The notes under the pieces are model-generated. The model saw only the letters and a list, made by a program, of their open reading frames with translations, made no database searches and had not been told where the DNA came from. A program made the translations under genes and the position numbers. Positions 55,580-64,000 of a stretch of 64,000 nt of DNA are shown here, one piece after another (position 1 is the stretch's first letter; the number at the start of each line of letters is the position of its first letter). This DNA comes from Prevotella sp. (GTDB taxonomy: Bacteria > Bacteroidota > Bacteroidia > Bacteroidales > Bacteroidaceae): positions 1-64,000 of the forward strand of contig JAILFH010000089.1 in assembly GCA_024697645.1 (NCBI GenBank). Reading direction: 5' to 3'.

Positions 55580-58303
55580 ATGAGAGCAAGATCACACTTT
55601 GTTACAGTTCTGCTGGGACTCTTCGTCTTGACAACTGCTACAGCGCAAAACCCGTTTGTACAGACTTGGTTCACGAGTGACCCTGCACCCATGGTGCATG
55701 ATGGTACGATGTATGTATACACGGGTCATGACGAAGACAATGCAGACTTCTTCTGGATGCAGGAGTGGCGTGTCTATTCAACGCAGGATATGGTGAACTG
55801 GACCGATCATGGTTCGCCTTTGGCTTTGGAGAGTTTCTCATGGGCAGACGATCGCGCTTGGGCAAGTCAGTGTGTGGAACGCGACGGGAAGTTCTACTGG
55901 TATATCTGCGCCCACTCGAAACTGTCGGGAGGTATGGCTATTGGCGTTGCAGTGGGCGATTCACCCACAGGACCGTTCCGCGATGCCATTGGGAAACCGC
56001 TCTTCGAAAATGGTTCCTGGGATCATATCGACCCAACCGTATTCATCGACGACGATGGCCAGGCGTGGCTGATGTGGGGTAATCCACGAGTCTATTACCT
56101 GAAACTGAACCGCGACATGATAACCTATGAGGGAGAAGTGGGTATGCTCCCCATGACGGAACAGGCTTTCGGTGCTCCTTCGATGGATAAGCGCGAGAGG
56201 GACAAGAAATATAAGGATTCGTATGTGGAAGGACCGTGGTTGACAAAGCGGAACGGAACCTATCAACTGCTGTATGCTGCCGGAGGTGTACCTGAACATA
56301 TCTCTTACAGTACGGCTCCTTCGCCTACTGGTCCCTGGACGTATGCTGGTGAAATCATGCCGCTCTGTGAAACGAATTCATTTACGAACCATTGTGGCGT
56401 TGCCGACTATAAGGGACATAGTTATTTCTTCTATCACACGGGAAAGTTGCCACAAGGTGGAGGATTTGGACGTAGCGTTGCTGTGGAGGAATTCAAATAT
56501 AATGCCGACGGCAGTTTCCCGAAGATTCTTCCTACTGATGAGGGGGTGAAGCCTGTTGGTAAATTTGACCCGTATCGGAAGGTGGAAGCAGAGACTATGG
56601 CTTTCTCGAAGGGCATCAAGACAGAGCAGAACGACCAAGTGGGCGTATATGTGACAGATATCCATAACGGTGACTATATCAAACTCCAAAGCGTGCATTT
56701 CTGCAAGAAGACGCCCCGAACGTTTACGGTACGTGTGGCAAGCGGACTCCGTGGTGGTGCCATCGAGATTCGTCTTGACAGCGTGGGCGGAAAACTGGCA
56801 GGTCGTCTGGAGGTTCCGGGAACCGGAGGATGGGAAGAGTGGAAGACCTTGACAACAGACCTGACGGAAATTGTCAGCGGGCATCATGACCTCTACTTTG
56901 TCTTCACAGGTAGGAAAGGACCTAAACTCTTCAACTTCGACTGGTGGGAGATGCGCGGTTTGGAACAATGCAACATGCCTCTGTTCCAGACAAAGTTCAC
57001 CGCCGATCCTTCGCCGTTGGTGGTGGGAGACACCTTGTTCCTTTACACCTCGCATGACGCATCACCTGAAGACATCCCCGATGCTAACGAGAAAAGTTCT
57101 GCCGGGTTCTTTATGTACGACTGGCTGTTATGGTCAACGACGGATATGGTGAACTGGACGGAACACGGAGCCGTGGCATCCTTGAAGGACTTCGTATGGC
57201 GCTCGCGTGAGAACGGGGCTTGGGCTATACAGACGGTGGAACGCAACGGGAAATACTATCTGTATGCTCCGCTTCATGGTCATGGCATCGGCGTATTGGT
57301 GGCGGATTCTCCTTACGGACCGTTCCATGATCCGCTCGGGAAGCCGCTGGTTTGGCAGAAGGAACATTGGGATGACATCGATCCTACAGTCTTCGTGGAC
57401 GACGACGGACAGGCGTATATGTATTGGGGTAATCCCCACACTTACTACGCACTGTTGAATGATGACATGATTTCTTTAAAGAGCGATATCGTAAAACTCG
57501 ACTACCACATTGACAACTACCAGGAAGGACCGTGGTTCTACAAACGCAACGGTCATTATTATCTGGGATACGCATCCACCTGTTGTCCGGAGGCATTGGG
57601 CTATGCCATGAGCGACTCTCCTACAGGTCCCTGGATTAGCAAGGGCTATATCATGCGACCCACGGAGCGTGACCGTGGAAACCATCCGGGAATCACAGAT
57701 TATAAAGGACATAGTTATGTCTTCGGACAGAACTACGACCTGATGCATCTGAAGACTTTCATACATCATGAACAACGCTCGGTGTCGGCCACGGAGATTA
57801 CGTATTTGGCAGACGGTACGATACAGGAAGTTCCTTATTGGCTTGACCAGGAACCCATGAAACAACTGCATTACCTGAATCCCTACCAACGAGTGGAGGC
57901 AGAGACTATGGCATGGGGCTTCGGTCTGAAATCTGCTAAGATGGGGATTCCCAACACGGGGGTGGTAGCGGACATGCCTTCTTCGACGGGAAAGAAGAAT
58001 ATGTATATCTACGATATCAACGACGGGGAGTATATCAAACTGCGTGGTGTTGACTTCGGAGCAAAAGGTCCTTCCCGGTTCCTGATGACGGCAGCCGCCA
58101 AAGGCTCCTGCACGATTACCCTTCGCGTGGATGGAACCGATGGTCCTGTGGTTGGAACTTTGTTAGTAAACGACACTTCATCTTTGGAGAAATACCGTCA
58201 GTTCAGCGCCAAGACAAAAAAGATGACGGGTGTTCACGACCTGTATCTTTGTTTTGAAAAGGCTAATGGTGAGGTGCGACTCGACTGGTGGCAATTTAAG
58301 TAA
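55580..58303 (+). CDS. GH43-CBM6-GH43-CBM6 tandem enzyme
   Basis: The 907-aa secreted protein has two full GH43 propellers, each followed by a CBM6-like jelly roll. GH43-1 (24-330) has D34 (SDPAPMV), D151 (HIDPTVFIDDDGQ) and E217 (YVEGPW). CBM6-1 spans about 331-458 (KVEAETMAFSKGI...FNFDWWEM). GH43-2 (466-765) has D476 (ADPSPLV), D601 (DIDPTVFVDDDGQ) and E649 (YQEGPW). CBM6-2 spans about 768-907 (RVEAETMAWGFGL...VRLDWWQF). Both catalytic triads are present. The two halves are similar along their length, pointing to an internal gene duplication. It may attack arabinoxylan side chains or xylosides at two sites; specificity is unknown. Confidence 0.9.
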   Translation: MRARSHFVTVLLGLFVLTTATAQNPFVQTWFTSDPAPMVHDGTMYVYTGHDEDNADFFWMQEWRVYSTQDMVNWTDHGSPLALESFSWADDRAWASQCVERDGKFYWYICAHSKLSGGMAIGVAVGDSPTGPFRDAIGKPLFENGSWDHIDPTVFIDDDGQAWLMWGNPRVYYLKLNRDMITYEGEVGMLPMTEQAFGAPSMDKRERDKKYKDSYVEGPWLTKRNGTYQLLYAAGGVPEHISYSTAPSPTGPWTYAGEIMPLCETNSFTNHCGVADYKGHSYFFYHTGKLPQGGGFGRSVAVEEFKYNADGSFPKILPTDEGVKPVGKFDPYRKVEAETMAFSKGIKTEQNDQVGVYVTDIHNGDYIKLQSVHFCKKTPRTFTVRVASGLRGGAIEIRLDSVGGKLAGRLEVPGTGGWEEWKTLTTDLTEIVSGHHDLYFVFTGRKGPKLFNFDWWEMRGLEQCNMPLFQTKFTADPSPLVVGDTLFLYTSHDASPEDIPDANEKSSAGFFMYDWLLWSTTDMVNWTEHGAVASLKDFVWRSRENGAWAIQTVERNGKYYLYAPLHGHGIGVLVADSPYGPFHDPLGKPLVWQKEHWDDIDPTVFVDDDGQAYMYWGNPHTYYALLNDDMISLKSDIVKLDYHIDNYQEGPWFYKRNGHYYLGYASTCCPEALGYAMSDSPTGPWISKGYIMRPTERDRGNHPGITDYKGHSYVFGQNYDLMHLKTFIHHEQRSVSATEITYLADGTIQEVPYWLDQEPMKQLHYLNPYQRVEAETMAWGFGLKSAKMGIPNTGVVADMPSSTGKKNMYIYDINDGEYIKLRGVDFGAKGPSRFLMTAAAKGSCTITLRVDGTDGPVVGTLLVNDTSSLEKYRQFSAKTKKMTGVHDLYLCFEKANGEVRLDWWQFK

Positions 58304-58323
58304 TTCACCTTTTTTAAGGAGAT

Positions 58324-60501
58324 ATGATGAAAAGGACTTTATTACCTGTTATCCTTCTGTGCGTTTGTGCGATACTATCGGCTCAGACACCTTTCGGAAA
58401 GGGACAACTATGTGTGAGCAAGGTGGCCAGAAATGCCGTACGTATTCAGTATACGACCGATGGTGTCAAGGGCAGTGATCTTCCGGACTGGCTCTATGTG
58501 AAACATGATAATGTGGAGGAGCAGGACATTAGTTTCCAAGTGGATGCGCAACAGGAAACTCTCATCGTCAAAGACAAGAATGGTAAATCTTTATTTAAGG
58601 CCACACGCCATCAGTTGGTGGATGGACAGGCAACTCTGGCGTTCGATTCTCCTGAGGATGAGTTCTTGTTCGGGCTGGGACAGTTTCAGGATGGTTACAG
58701 CAACGTGCGCGGTCTCTCCCGACGTCTGACGCAGGTGAATACCCAGATATCCATCCCCATGCTTCTCTCAAGCAAAGGCTATGGGGTGCTGTGGAACAAC
58801 TATGGCCTTACAGAGTTTAATCCCTGTGGACAGAGCGTCCGTCTGAATAAAACTTATGGCAGCGGGAAGACGGAAGAGGTGGACGTAACTACGACCGAGG
58901 GCAATAATAAGGAAGTGCGCGAGCGGCATGTCTTCGAGGCGACCTTAGATATTAAAGAAACGGGCGACTATGCTTTGCTGCTCGATGTGGGGCAGAAGAT
59001 GGCCCGCCGCCATCATCTCTGCATCGACGGTACCCCCGTTATCGATATGCAGAACCTCTGGCTGCCGCCTACAGCATCGACGATTGTCAGGCTGGAGGCT
59101 GGACGTCACACATTGATGGCAGAACTGACGAAAGATGACCAACCAACACTATATTATGATAAGGTGAAGAATGAGACGGTGCTGAGGTCGCCTGTGGCAA
59201 CAGCAGTGGACTATACGGTATTTATCGGTACACCCGATGAGATCATTGCCACTTACCGCGAACTGACGGGCCCCTGTCCGCTGATGCCAAAGTGGGCGTT
59301 AGGTTATATCCATTGTCGCGAAAGGTTTCATTCTTCGCAAGAGATTCTTGAGACCGCCAACAGGTTTAAGGCAGAGCAGATGCCCGTGAGAATGCTTGTG
59401 CAGGACTGGCAATGGTGGGGCAAGTACGGATGGAACTCGATGCAGTTTGATGAGGACTTCTATCCTGATCCCAAGGCATTGACGGACAGCCTTCACAGAA
59501 TGAACATCCGACTCATGCTTAGCGTTTGGTCGAAGATAGACAAGTCATCGGAGTTGGGCCGTCAGATGGAACATGACGGCTATTATATTCCCGGTACAGA
59601 TTGGATAGACTTCTTCAATCCCGACGCTGCCGCTGCCTACTGGAAGGCATTCAATGAACGGTTGCTGCCTACGGGAATCGATGCCTGGTGGCAGGACGCA
59701 ACGGAGCCTGAGAACGATGACCTTGCTGGGCGAAAGGTGAATAACGGTCAATGGAGTGGGGAACAAGTGCGCAATGTCTATCCCTTACTTGTGAACAAGA
59801 CCGTCTATGAGGGACTTGTTGCTGCCGGTAGGGAACCGATGATTCTTACTCGCAGCGGATTCCCCGGCATACAGCGTTATGGTTCTGCCTTATGGAGTGG
59901 AGACGTGGGCAATGACTGGGATACCTTCCGCCGTCAGATTACGGCAGGATTGGGTGTACAGGTTGCTGGCATCCCTTGGTGGACTTACGATGCAGGCGGT
60001 TTCTTCCGTCCTCGGGATCAGTACACCAATCAGGAATATATCGAACGGATGCTGCGCTGGATAGAGACAAGTGTATATCTGCCGTTGATGCGGGTACATG
60101 GCTATATGAGTAACACCGAACCATGGAACTATGGCGATGAGGCCAAGCAGATTATCGCAGACTGTCTGAAGGAACGTGAACAGTTGCGCCCGTACATCGA
60201 GGCTTGTGCTGAACGCGTGGCCAATGAAGGCTATACTTTGATGCGACCGCTCGTCTTCGACTTTGCCGATGATACGGAAGCCTTGAAGCAGACATGTGAG
60301 TATATGTTTGGTCCGGAACTGCTCATCAGTCCCGTAACGGAGCCCGGTGTTACAACGTGGAAAACATATCTGCCTCGTCAGAAGGGCGGTTGGACGGACA
60401 TTCATACGGGTGAACACTATGACGGTGGGCAGTATGTCACAACTATAGTGGATAAAGCACATATCCCCGTCTTCAAAAGACTACAATATAAAGTTAACTA
60501 A
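58324..60501 (+). CDS. GH31 alpha-xylosidase-like enzyme with PA14 insert
   Basis: The 725-aa protein has a signal peptide (to LSAQ), an N-terminal beta-sandwich with FLFGLGQFQDG, a PA14-like insert at about 200-275 (FEATLDIKETGDYALLLDVG...LEAGRHTLMAEL), and the GH31 barrel: MLVQDWQWWGKYGW, DAWWQDATEPE with nucleophile D458, and LWSGDVGNDW with acid/base D527. The PA14 insertion is known from Bacteroides GH31 alpha-xylosidases that act on xyloglucan oligosaccharides. It ends soon after the first C-terminal strands and is shorter than those relatives. It follows the double GH43 gene by 20 bp and precedes the esterase by 11 bp, so the three are one operon. Confidence 0.9.
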   Translation: MMKRTLLPVILLCVCAILSAQTPFGKGQLCVSKVARNAVRIQYTTDGVKGSDLPDWLYVKHDNVEEQDISFQVDAQQETLIVKDKNGKSLFKATRHQLVDGQATLAFDSPEDEFLFGLGQFQDGYSNVRGLSRRLTQVNTQISIPMLLSSKGYGVLWNNYGLTEFNPCGQSVRLNKTYGSGKTEEVDVTTTEGNNKEVRERHVFEATLDIKETGDYALLLDVGQKMARRHHLCIDGTPVIDMQNLWLPPTASTIVRLEAGRHTLMAELTKDDQPTLYYDKVKNETVLRSPVATAVDYTVFIGTPDEIIATYRELTGPCPLMPKWALGYIHCRERFHSSQEILETANRFKAEQMPVRMLVQDWQWWGKYGWNSMQFDEDFYPDPKALTDSLHRMNIRLMLSVWSKIDKSSELGRQMEHDGYYIPGTDWIDFFNPDAAAAYWKAFNERLLPTGIDAWWQDATEPENDDLAGRKVNNGQWSGEQVRNVYPLLVNKTVYEGLVAAGREPMILTRSGFPGIQRYGSALWSGDVGNDWDTFRRQITAGLGVQVAGIPWWTYDAGGFFRPRDQYTNQEYIERMLRWIETSVYLPLMRVHGYMSNTEPWNYGDEAKQIIADCLKEREQLRPYIEACAERVANEGYTLMRPLVFDFADDTEALKQTCEYMFGPELLISPVTEPGVTTWKTYLPRQKGGWTDIHTGEHYDGGQYVTTIVDKAHIPVFKRLQYKVN

Positions 60502-60512
60502 CAACAAGGATT

Positions 60513-61490
60513 ATGAAACGTATTTTATTATCAACATTTTTGCTGTGCATGGTCACATGGCTTATGGCGCAGCCGCAGGGAGGTTTTGGAGGCTTTCAGG
60601 CGCCTCAAGTGAAATTGGAAACCAGTCAGGAATGGAAGGATGTAAACTATGCTGGCGACGATCAGGCTTATCACACCTGCGACATCTACCTGCCCAAGAA
60701 GGAGGCAGAGAAATATCCTGTGGTGATCCACATTTACGGTAGTGCATGGTTTAGCAACAACGGCAAAGGAATGGCAGATCTCGGCACTATCGTCAAAACA
60801 CTGCTGGAATCAGGTTATGCTGTGGTATGTCCAAACCATCGCTCGAGTATGGATGCTAAGTGGCCTGCACAAATCCACGATATCCGGGCCGTCATCCGCT
60901 TCGTACGTGGAGAGGCCACGAAATATAAGTTCGATAGTTCGTTTATTGCCACAAGTGGCTTTTCTTCTGGCGGCCATCTGTCATCGACTGCTGCTACTAC
61001 CAGTGGGGTGAAGCAGACAAAGGTGGGCACTGTGGACATCGATCTCGAGGGCACTGTGGGTAACTATCTCAATGAAAGCAGTGTTGTGAATGCTGCATGT
61101 GACTGGAGTGGTCCCGTAGATCTTACGTCTATGGATTGTGGAGAGCACATGACTATGGGCGATAACTCGCCGGAGGACATCCTGCTGGATTCGAAACTAA
61201 CGCAGGAACCCGACAAGTACCTCAGTCTGAGTGCAACAAACTATGTTGATTCTAATGATCCTCCTGTGATTATCTTTCATGGTGAAAAGGATAATGTGGT
61301 GCCTTGCTGTCAGGGTAAGAAGTTCTTTGAGTTGTTGCAGGCTGCTGGCGTGAAGACGAAGGCCACTTTTGTTCCTGAAGGCGGTCACGGCGGTCCTCAG
61401 ATGTACACCGAGGAGAATTTGAAGAAGATGGTTCATTTCTTGGATTGTGTACGTCAGAAGGGGGCATGTTGTAAAGAGAACGGAAACTAA
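60513..61490 (+). CDS. Secreted alpha/beta-hydrolase esterase (BD-FAE/CE-like)
   Basis: The 325-aa protein has a signal peptide (MKRILLSTFLLCMVTWLMAQ) followed by a G/Q/P-rich linker, then a carboxylesterase fold: YPVVIHIYGSAWFSN (oxyanion region), GFSSGGH with nucleophile S151, FHGEKDNVVP with the acid Asp, and PEGGHGGPQ with the His. The pattern resembles bifunctional feruloyl/acetyl esterases and other small xylan esterases. It is the last gene of the GH43-GH31-esterase operon, with a terminator about 145 bp downstream. Removal of acetyl or feruloyl groups is inferred from fold and context. Confidence 0.8.
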   Translation: MKRILLSTFLLCMVTWLMAQPQGGFGGFQAPQVKLETSQEWKDVNYAGDDQAYHTCDIYLPKKEAEKYPVVIHIYGSAWFSNNGKGMADLGTIVKTLLESGYAVVCPNHRSSMDAKWPAQIHDIRAVIRFVRGEATKYKFDSSFIATSGFSSGGHLSSTAATTSGVKQTKVGTVDIDLEGTVGNYLNESSVVNAACDWSGPVDLTSMDCGEHMTMGDNSPEDILLDSKLTQEPDKYLSLSATNYVDSNDPPVIIFHGEKDNVVPCCQGKKFFELLQAAGVKTKATFVPEGGHGGPQMYTEENLKKMVHFLDCVRQKGACCKENGN

Positions 61491-61632
61491 ATGGCAAGTC
61501 GATTATTATTGAGGAAAATGGAATTGGAGACCCTTTAAATGAACGATAAGTATTTGTTTAAAGTTTGCTGATAACAGTTTGAAAATAAAACCTTTAAGAT
61601 ATAGTTTGTGGAGTAAGTTGCACTCTTCCTGA

Positions 61633-61670
61633 AGTCCTGTAGTCATCTGATTACAGGGCTTTTTCTTTTC
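61633..61670 (+). terminator. Terminator of the plus-strand hemicellulose operon
   Basis: AGTCCTGTAGTC pairs with GATTACAGGGCT (two G-T pairs) around a 4-nt loop and is followed by TTTTCTTTT. Bases 61670-62010 are AT-rich with no gene seen. Confidence 0.85.
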
Positions 61671-62016
61671 ACCTAATTATTATACGCAATTTGAGGGATT
61701 ACTTTTGATGATTGAAATTGAACTAAAGTAAGAAACTCGGTGGAAACGTTAGGAAATGAGAGTTTGTTGTCAGGTGTTTTTATGTGGTGTTTTTAATGGG
61801 GATTGGACTGCAAAATTACAAATAATAATTTTTATGACAAAATAATTGGGATAAAAGTCTTAAACTATTTATTTGGTGGTTTTGGATTGAAAGAAAACGT
61901 GGCCTAATTCTTACAATTTGTAATTATAAGCGGTATATATTCTTTTGGATATTAATTATTTTGATTTCAAAGAAAGTAAATAGTGAATTTTTACGACTGT
62001 TGAATCAAAAAAGAAG

Positions 62017-62024
62017 TAATTTTG
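62017..62024 (+). promoter_or_regulatory. -7 box of the pyrG-carA transcript
   Basis: TAATTTTG fits TAnnTTTG. It predicts a leader of about 195 nt before pyrG, which includes a GGCTTGAAGAAAGCC hairpin and a TTCCTTGCGAGGAA hairpin (about 62151-62164) and could be regulatory. Confidence 0.45.
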
Positions 62025-62226
62025 CAAACGGAAACAAATACAATTGAATTTTATTGGGTCGTAATTGCCGATTGTAATGGTCGATAAGGCTTGAAGAAAG
62101 CCTGTGGACAGGACCTTCTGGGGTAGTGTGGAACGCGGTTGGCAGTCAGTTCCTTGCGAGGAAGTCAGGATTCATCATGTTGTAGGGATACCAAGAGCAG
62201 AGAAAACTCTCAACAAAAACAATCAT

Positions 62227-63807
62227 ATGCAAAGTAGTAAATTTATCTTCGTAACAGGCGGTGTCGTTTCTTCATTGGGAAAGGGCATTATTTCAGCCGC
62301 TATAGGCAAACTGTTACAAGCACGAGGCTTCAAAATCACGATACAGAAGTTTGATCCGTATATCAATATCGACCCGGGTACGCTGAATCCCTATGAACAC
62401 GGTGAATGCTACGTGACTGCCGACGGAATGGAAACCGATTTGGATCTTGGCCATTACGAGCGGTTCACAGGCATTGAGACCACACGTTCGAACTCGATGA
62501 CCACTGGCCGAATCTACAAGGCAGTCATCGACAAAGAGCGCCGAGGGGATTATTTGGGCAAGACAATTCAGGTGGTACCTCATATCACAGATGAGATCAA
62601 GCGTCGCATACAGTATCTTTCGAAAGACGGCTACGACTTCATCATCACCGAGATTGGCGGTACGATTGGCGACATTGAGAGTGCTCCATTCCTGGAAGCC
62701 ATTCGTCAGTTGAAATGGGAACTGGGCAGAGACGCCGTGAGCATTCATCTCACTTACGTTCCCTATCTGAAGGCCGCAGGTGAACTAAAGACAAAGCCTA
62801 CACAGCATAGCGTGAAGGAATTGCAGTCGGTAGGTATTCAGCCCGACATCTTGATTTTGCGTACGGAACTGCATCTCGACGATCAGTTGCGGAAGAAGGT
62901 AGCAGGATTCTGCAATGTCGACCTTGAATGCGTCATCCAAAGCGAAGACCTTCCGAGCATCTATGAGGTGCCGGTGAATATGCAGAAGCAAGGACTCGAC
63001 GCAGCAATCCTTCGGAAGATGGGAATCCCCGTTGGCGAGACACCCGATCTTGGACCTTGGAATCATTTCCTTGAACTTTGCCGTTGTGCGACTAAGGAGG
63101 TTCGTATTGGTCTCGTTGGCAAATACGACCTTCAGGATGCCTATAAGAGCATCAATGAGAGTCTGAGTCATGCAGCCACCTATCATATGAGAAAGGTGAA
63201 GATTACGTTCATCAATTCGGAACATCTGGATATGGACTTGGTGAAAGCGCAGGACGGTCTTGTCATCTGTCCGGGCTTTGGTCAGCGCGGTATCGAGGGG
63301 AAGATTCAGGCTGCAAAATACGCTCGCGAAAACGATATTCCCTGTTTCGGCATTTGTCTGGGAATGCAGATGATGGTCATAGAGTTTGCCCGCGATGTGT
63401 TGGGACTGGAGATGGCCAACAGCCGCGAGTTTTCCAATGAGGGCGACTTCGTCATCGACCTGATGGAAGAACAGAAGAACATTTCCCAGATGGGAGGAAC
63501 GATGCGACTTGGAGCCTATGAGTGCGAACTGATGGAGAACTCCAAGGCGGAAAGGATTTATGGAGAGACGCTTGTTCGTGAGCGTCATCGTCATCGTTAT
63601 GAGTTCAACAATGCGTATTTCGATGATTTTGAAAGTCACGGTATGAAATGTTCTGGGCGAAATCCTGCCGCCGATCTGGTTGAGATTGTGGAGATTCCCA
63701 CACTTCGCTGGTATATCGGCACGCAGTTCCATCCTGAATATCAGAGCACCGTGCTTCATCCGCATCCGCTGTTTATGGATTTTATCAAAGCAACTATTAA
63801 GAAATGA
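62227..63807 (+). CDS. pyrG: CTP synthase
   Basis: The enzyme is 526 aa from the ATG at 62227; the upstream in-frame extension in the ORF track runs through the leader and is rejected because [20 protein letters not shown] is the family's N-terminus. It converts UTP to CTP using ATP and glutamine. The N-terminal synthase domain has [29 protein letters not shown] and [12 protein letters not shown]; the C-terminal glutaminase domain has the [11 protein letters not shown] nucleophile-elbow Cys near residue 380 and a late FHPEYQS His/Glu pair. Its stop overlaps the carA start (ATGA), so the pyrimidine genes are translationally coupled. Confidence 0.97.
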   Translation: MQSSKFIFVTGGVVSSLGKGIISAAIGKLLQARGFKITIQKFDPYINIDPGTLNPYEHGECYVTADGMETDLDLGHYERFTGIETTRSNSMTTGRIYKAVIDKERRGDYLGKTIQVVPHITDEIKRRIQYLSKDGYDFIITEIGGTIGDIESAPFLEAIRQLKWELGRDAVSIHLTYVPYLKAAGELKTKPTQHSVKELQSVGIQPDILILRTELHLDDQLRKKVAGFCNVDLECVIQSEDLPSIYEVPVNMQKQGLDAAILRKMGIPVGETPDLGPWNHFLELCRCATKEVRIGLVGKYDLQDAYKSINESLSHAATYHMRKVKITFINSEHLDMDLVKAQDGLVICPGFGQRGIEGKIQAAKYARENDIPCFGICLGMQMMVIEFARDVLGLEMANSREFSNEGDFVIDLMEEQKNISQMGGTMRLGAYECELMENSKAERIYGETLVRERHRHRYEFNNAYFDDFESHGMKCSGRNPAADLVEIVEIPTLRWYIGTQFHPEYQSTVLHPHPLFMDFIKATIKK

Positions 63808-64000
63808 AGAAAGCAATATTGACATTAAGCGATGGTACGACATTTCATTGCCAGTCGTTCGGTTTTGAAGGACCGACGACTGGCGAAGTTGTGTTTTGTA
63901 CTGCCATGACGGGCTATCCTGAAAGCCTTACCGACCCGAGTTATGCAGGCCAGTTATTGGTGATGACTTACCCGCTTGCAGGAAACTACGGCGTGCCTCC
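63804..64000 (+). CDS. carA: Carbamoyl-phosphate synthase small subunit (5' part)
   Basis: The first 65 codons are visible; the gene runs off the window end. The N-terminus ([20 protein letters not shown]) and the motifs [20 protein letters not shown] and [11 protein letters not shown] are typical of CarA, the glutaminase subunit that feeds ammonia to CarB for carbamoyl phosphate. The start ATG overlaps the pyrG stop by 4 bp. The catalytic glutaminase domain lies outside the window. Confidence 0.95.
   Translation, partial: MKKAILTLSDGTTFHCQSFGFEGPTTGEVVFCTAMTGYPESLTDPSYAGQLLVMTYPLAGNYGVP

Noticed and set aside
62140-62200. RNase P-like GAGGAAGTC segment in the pyrG leader
   Set aside because: Only a few bases resemble the conserved region; the rest of the RNase P core is absent and pyrG starts about 70 bp later.
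62104-62226. N-terminal extension of pyrG
   Set aside because: The CTP synthase N-terminus begins at [12 protein letters not shown]; the upstream frame is the leader.

Overview
The window looks like a chromosomal segment of a rumen or gut Prevotella-type Bacteroidales bacterium (Prevotella/Segatella/Xylanibacter group). Evidence: three SusC/SusD pairs, Bacteroidetes promoters of the form TTTG-N18-20-TAnnTTTG, few Shine-Dalgarno sequences, lipoprotein signal peptides, C-terminal sorting-like tails, and a gene order that matches the xylan utilisation (xus) cluster described in Prevotella bryantii. All assignments are from reading the sequence; no database search was run.

Layout. (1) 0-4.2 kb: a Bacteroidales cassette with a hypothetical protein, a VirE_N/DUF3987 primase-helicase-like protein and a DUF5675 protein; all three genes carry GC-rich palindromic repeats read through in frame. 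(2) 4.4-10.5 kb: an AT-richer defence operon, DUF4248 - HNH nuclease - Sau3AI/MutH-type restriction enzyme - C5 cytosine methyltransferase - GmrSD-like DUF262/DUF1524 protein. (3) 10.5-12.4 kb: repeat-rich, nearly gene-free DNA with one 61-aa ORF. (4) 12.4-21.4 kb, minus strand: a DUF6057 membrane protein and a CxxCH-bearing propeller lipoprotein, then a SusC/SusD/lipoprotein operon. (5) 22.9-41.0 kb, minus strand: the xylan locus, in transcription order SusC-SusD-SusC-SusD-XusE-like-GH10-like-CBM protein-DUF3857-GH30. (6) 41.0-42.8 kb: a structured leader, a probable small RNA or attenuator, tRNA-His and a 75-bp tandem array. (7) 42.8-49.0 kb: a Na/Pi cotransporter and a second DUF6057/propeller pair. 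(8) 49.0-61.5 kb, plus strand: hemicellulose enzymes CE6-CE1, GH8, two alpha/beta-hydrolase esterases, GH43, a GH43-CBM6-GH43-CBM6 protein and GH31. (9) 62.2-64 kb: pyrG and the start of carA.

Together regions 5 and 8 can bind, import and break down substituted (glucurono/arabino/acetyl/feruloyl) xylan: GH30 and possibly a GH10-fold protein act on the chain at the surface, SusC/D pairs import oligomers, and GH8, GH43, GH31 and esterases remove xylose, arabinose, alpha-xylose and ester groups. No hybrid two-component regulator is in the window.

Most unusual: arrays of ultra-short hairpin 'words' with changing stems and constant linkers; GC-rich palindromes spliced in frame into genes; a structured leader shared by two SusC operons with identical 110-nt internal spacing, one copy of which resembles 16S rRNA helix 11; a GH10-fold protein without its catalytic nucleophile; and one signal-peptide cassette shared by two unrelated adjacent lipoproteins.
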